The notes beneath the pieces are model-generated. The model saw only the letters and a program-made list of their open reading frames with translations, ran no database searches and was not told the origin of the DNA. From Yoonia sp. (GTDB lineage Bacteria > Pseudomonadota > Alphaproteobacteria > Rhodobacterales > Rhodobacteraceae): a DNA stretch of 24,658 nt. The DNA lies in the NCBI GenBank assembly GCA_020627605.1, contig JAHDGO010000002.1:1-24658 (forward strand). The letters run 5' to 3'. The translations under genes and the position numbers were made by a program. This document shows, in pieces, positions 23,969 through 24,658 of the stretch (positions are counted from its first letter, which is position 1; each line of letters begins with the position of its first letter).

Positions 23969-24658
23969 GTGTCCACCCCTGATCGCGTTTCATGCGAACC
24001 GCCAGACTGACCGCGGCATAGACAGCAAAACCGACGGGATCGCTGGCGGCAAGTTTCACAACCCCCATCAGCCCCAATCGCGGCTTGCCTTCATTTGCAA
24101 AGATTTCCGGCACTGTCGCGCGCAGTTCGGCAACACCGGCGTCTTGCCTGCGGCGGACACGGACCAGACCTGCAAACCCTTCGATCATTGGCCACAGGAA
24201 AGTCGGGGCCACGCCAAAACGCTCTTCAGGTGTGAATTGCAGGCGGACAAATGTGTCGTCAGATATAATGGATGGAAACGCGCCCCAGCGTTGCCGCCCG
24301 GCTGGGTTCACGGCAAACAGACCGGCACCGGGCACGCCTTCTGTCATGAACGGCAGACGGGTCCAGATGCGGGCATAGGCGCGCGTCACCCAGGATTGCG
24401 CGGGTGCCACGATCAGACGACCGCTTGCATAGGCGGGCTCTGGCCGGTCGAGCACGGCCAGCAACGCCGCTAGCAAATCGGGCGACATCACCACATCTGC
24501 GTCAAGATAGACCCGCGTATCAGAGCTGGCGATATCGTCAGCACTGTTCAGCGCATAGGGTTTGCCGCCATCCGTCAGATCCAGCACAACCAGATCCCAT
24601 GACTTGGTGGCAAAGCGGGCCTTGTACCCTTTCACGATGGAAACGGTGGCATCGGTAC
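23958..24658 (-). CDS. Family 2 glycosyltransferase, N-terminus outside window
   Basis: The frame is open to the right edge (first full codon at 24656). About 233 residues are visible. The reading frame starts with DATVSIVKGYKARF, continues to the metal-binding DADVVM, then SIISDDTFVR, a typical GT2 acceptor/catalytic region. A C-terminal hydrophobic stretch (SDPVGFAVYAAVSLAV) may be a membrane contact. The missing part should hold the first nucleotide-binding strand, so the true start lies beyond the window; the internal GTG at 24635 is not a credible start. It overlaps the GMC gene by 11 nt. It probably adds a sugar of the EPS repeat unit, perhaps on a substrate altered by the two oxidoreductases. 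Confidence 0.88.
   Translation of the reverse strand, partial: TDATVSIVKGYKARFATKSWDLVVLDLTDGGKPYALNSADDIASSDTRVYLDADVVMSPDLLAALLAVLDRPEPAYASGRLIVAPAQSWVTRAYARIWTRLPFMTEGVPGAGLFAVNPAGRQRWGAFPSIISDDTFVRLQFTPEERFGVAPTFLWPMIEGFAGLVRVRRRQDAGVAELRATVPEIFANEGKPRLGLMGVVKLAASDPVGFAVYAAVSLAVRMKRDQGWTRGR

Noticed and set aside
1..24658. Search by eye for transposases, CRISPR arrays, tRNA or rRNA genes and long direct repeats
   Set aside because: None found; the block arrangement gives no visible sign of a recent mobile-element insertion.

Overview
The window looks like chromosomal DNA from a GC-rich alphaproteobacterium, most likely of the Rhodobacteraceae/Roseobacter group. This is inferred from base composition, codon use and the kinds of gene present; no ribosomal marker is in view. 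It holds two joined blocks: a hybrid polyketide/non-ribosomal-peptide cluster (bases 1 to about 13.1 kb, all minus strand) and an exopolysaccharide (EPS) assembly locus (about 13.6 kb to the right edge, mixed strands).

Biosynthetic block, in transcription order: a DegT-family sugar aminotransferase (13098-11935); a 269 bp gap; a 2148-residue type I polyketide synthase with order KS-AT-KR-DH-ACP-TE (11665-5219); a family 2 glycosyltransferase (5219-4230), which starts inside the PKS stop codon (TAATG); and, 3 nt further on, an NRPS (4226 to beyond base 1). The NRPS begins with a formyltransferase domain, continues with a short remnant that resembles the end of a condensation domain, and then has an adenylation domain with a whole luciferase-like flavin monooxygenase inserted between core motifs A4 and A5. 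The carrier domain and anything after it lie outside the window. The NRPS looks like an initiation module and the PKS carries the thioesterase, so the biosynthetic order is probably NRPS then PKS, the reverse of gene order. The product is plausibly a formylated, oxidised, glycosylated small peptide-polyketide.

EPS block: on the plus strand, an ExeA-like ATPase, a Wzz/GumC-type chain-length protein with coiled coils, and a BY-kinase-like ATPase (13604-16810) form a tight operon. Converging on it from the minus strand are a WecG/TagA/CpsF glycosyltransferase, a small membrane protein of unknown role, and an O-antigen ligase/Wzy-like polymerase (19868-16828). A Wzx-type flippase is on the plus strand (20168-21568). 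A second minus-strand operon then holds a family 2 glycosyltransferase (cut by the right edge), a GMC-type flavoprotein and a short-chain dehydrogenase, each overlapping the next by 11 nt. Together they give a nearly complete Wzx/Wzy-type pathway. The ATPase/Wzz/kinase triad resembles the one seen with exosortase (PEP-CTERM) loci, but no exosortase is present here.

The main regulatory space is the divergent 505 bp between the aminotransferase and the ATPase gene. It contains several perfect inverted repeats, including GGCAACTT-N6-AAGTTGCC. I saw no tRNA, rRNA, CRISPR array, transposase or attachment site. The most interesting feature is the formyltransferase / monooxygenase-in-adenylation-domain NRPS coupled to a PKS with inverted KR-DH order, placed directly beside an EPS export locus.
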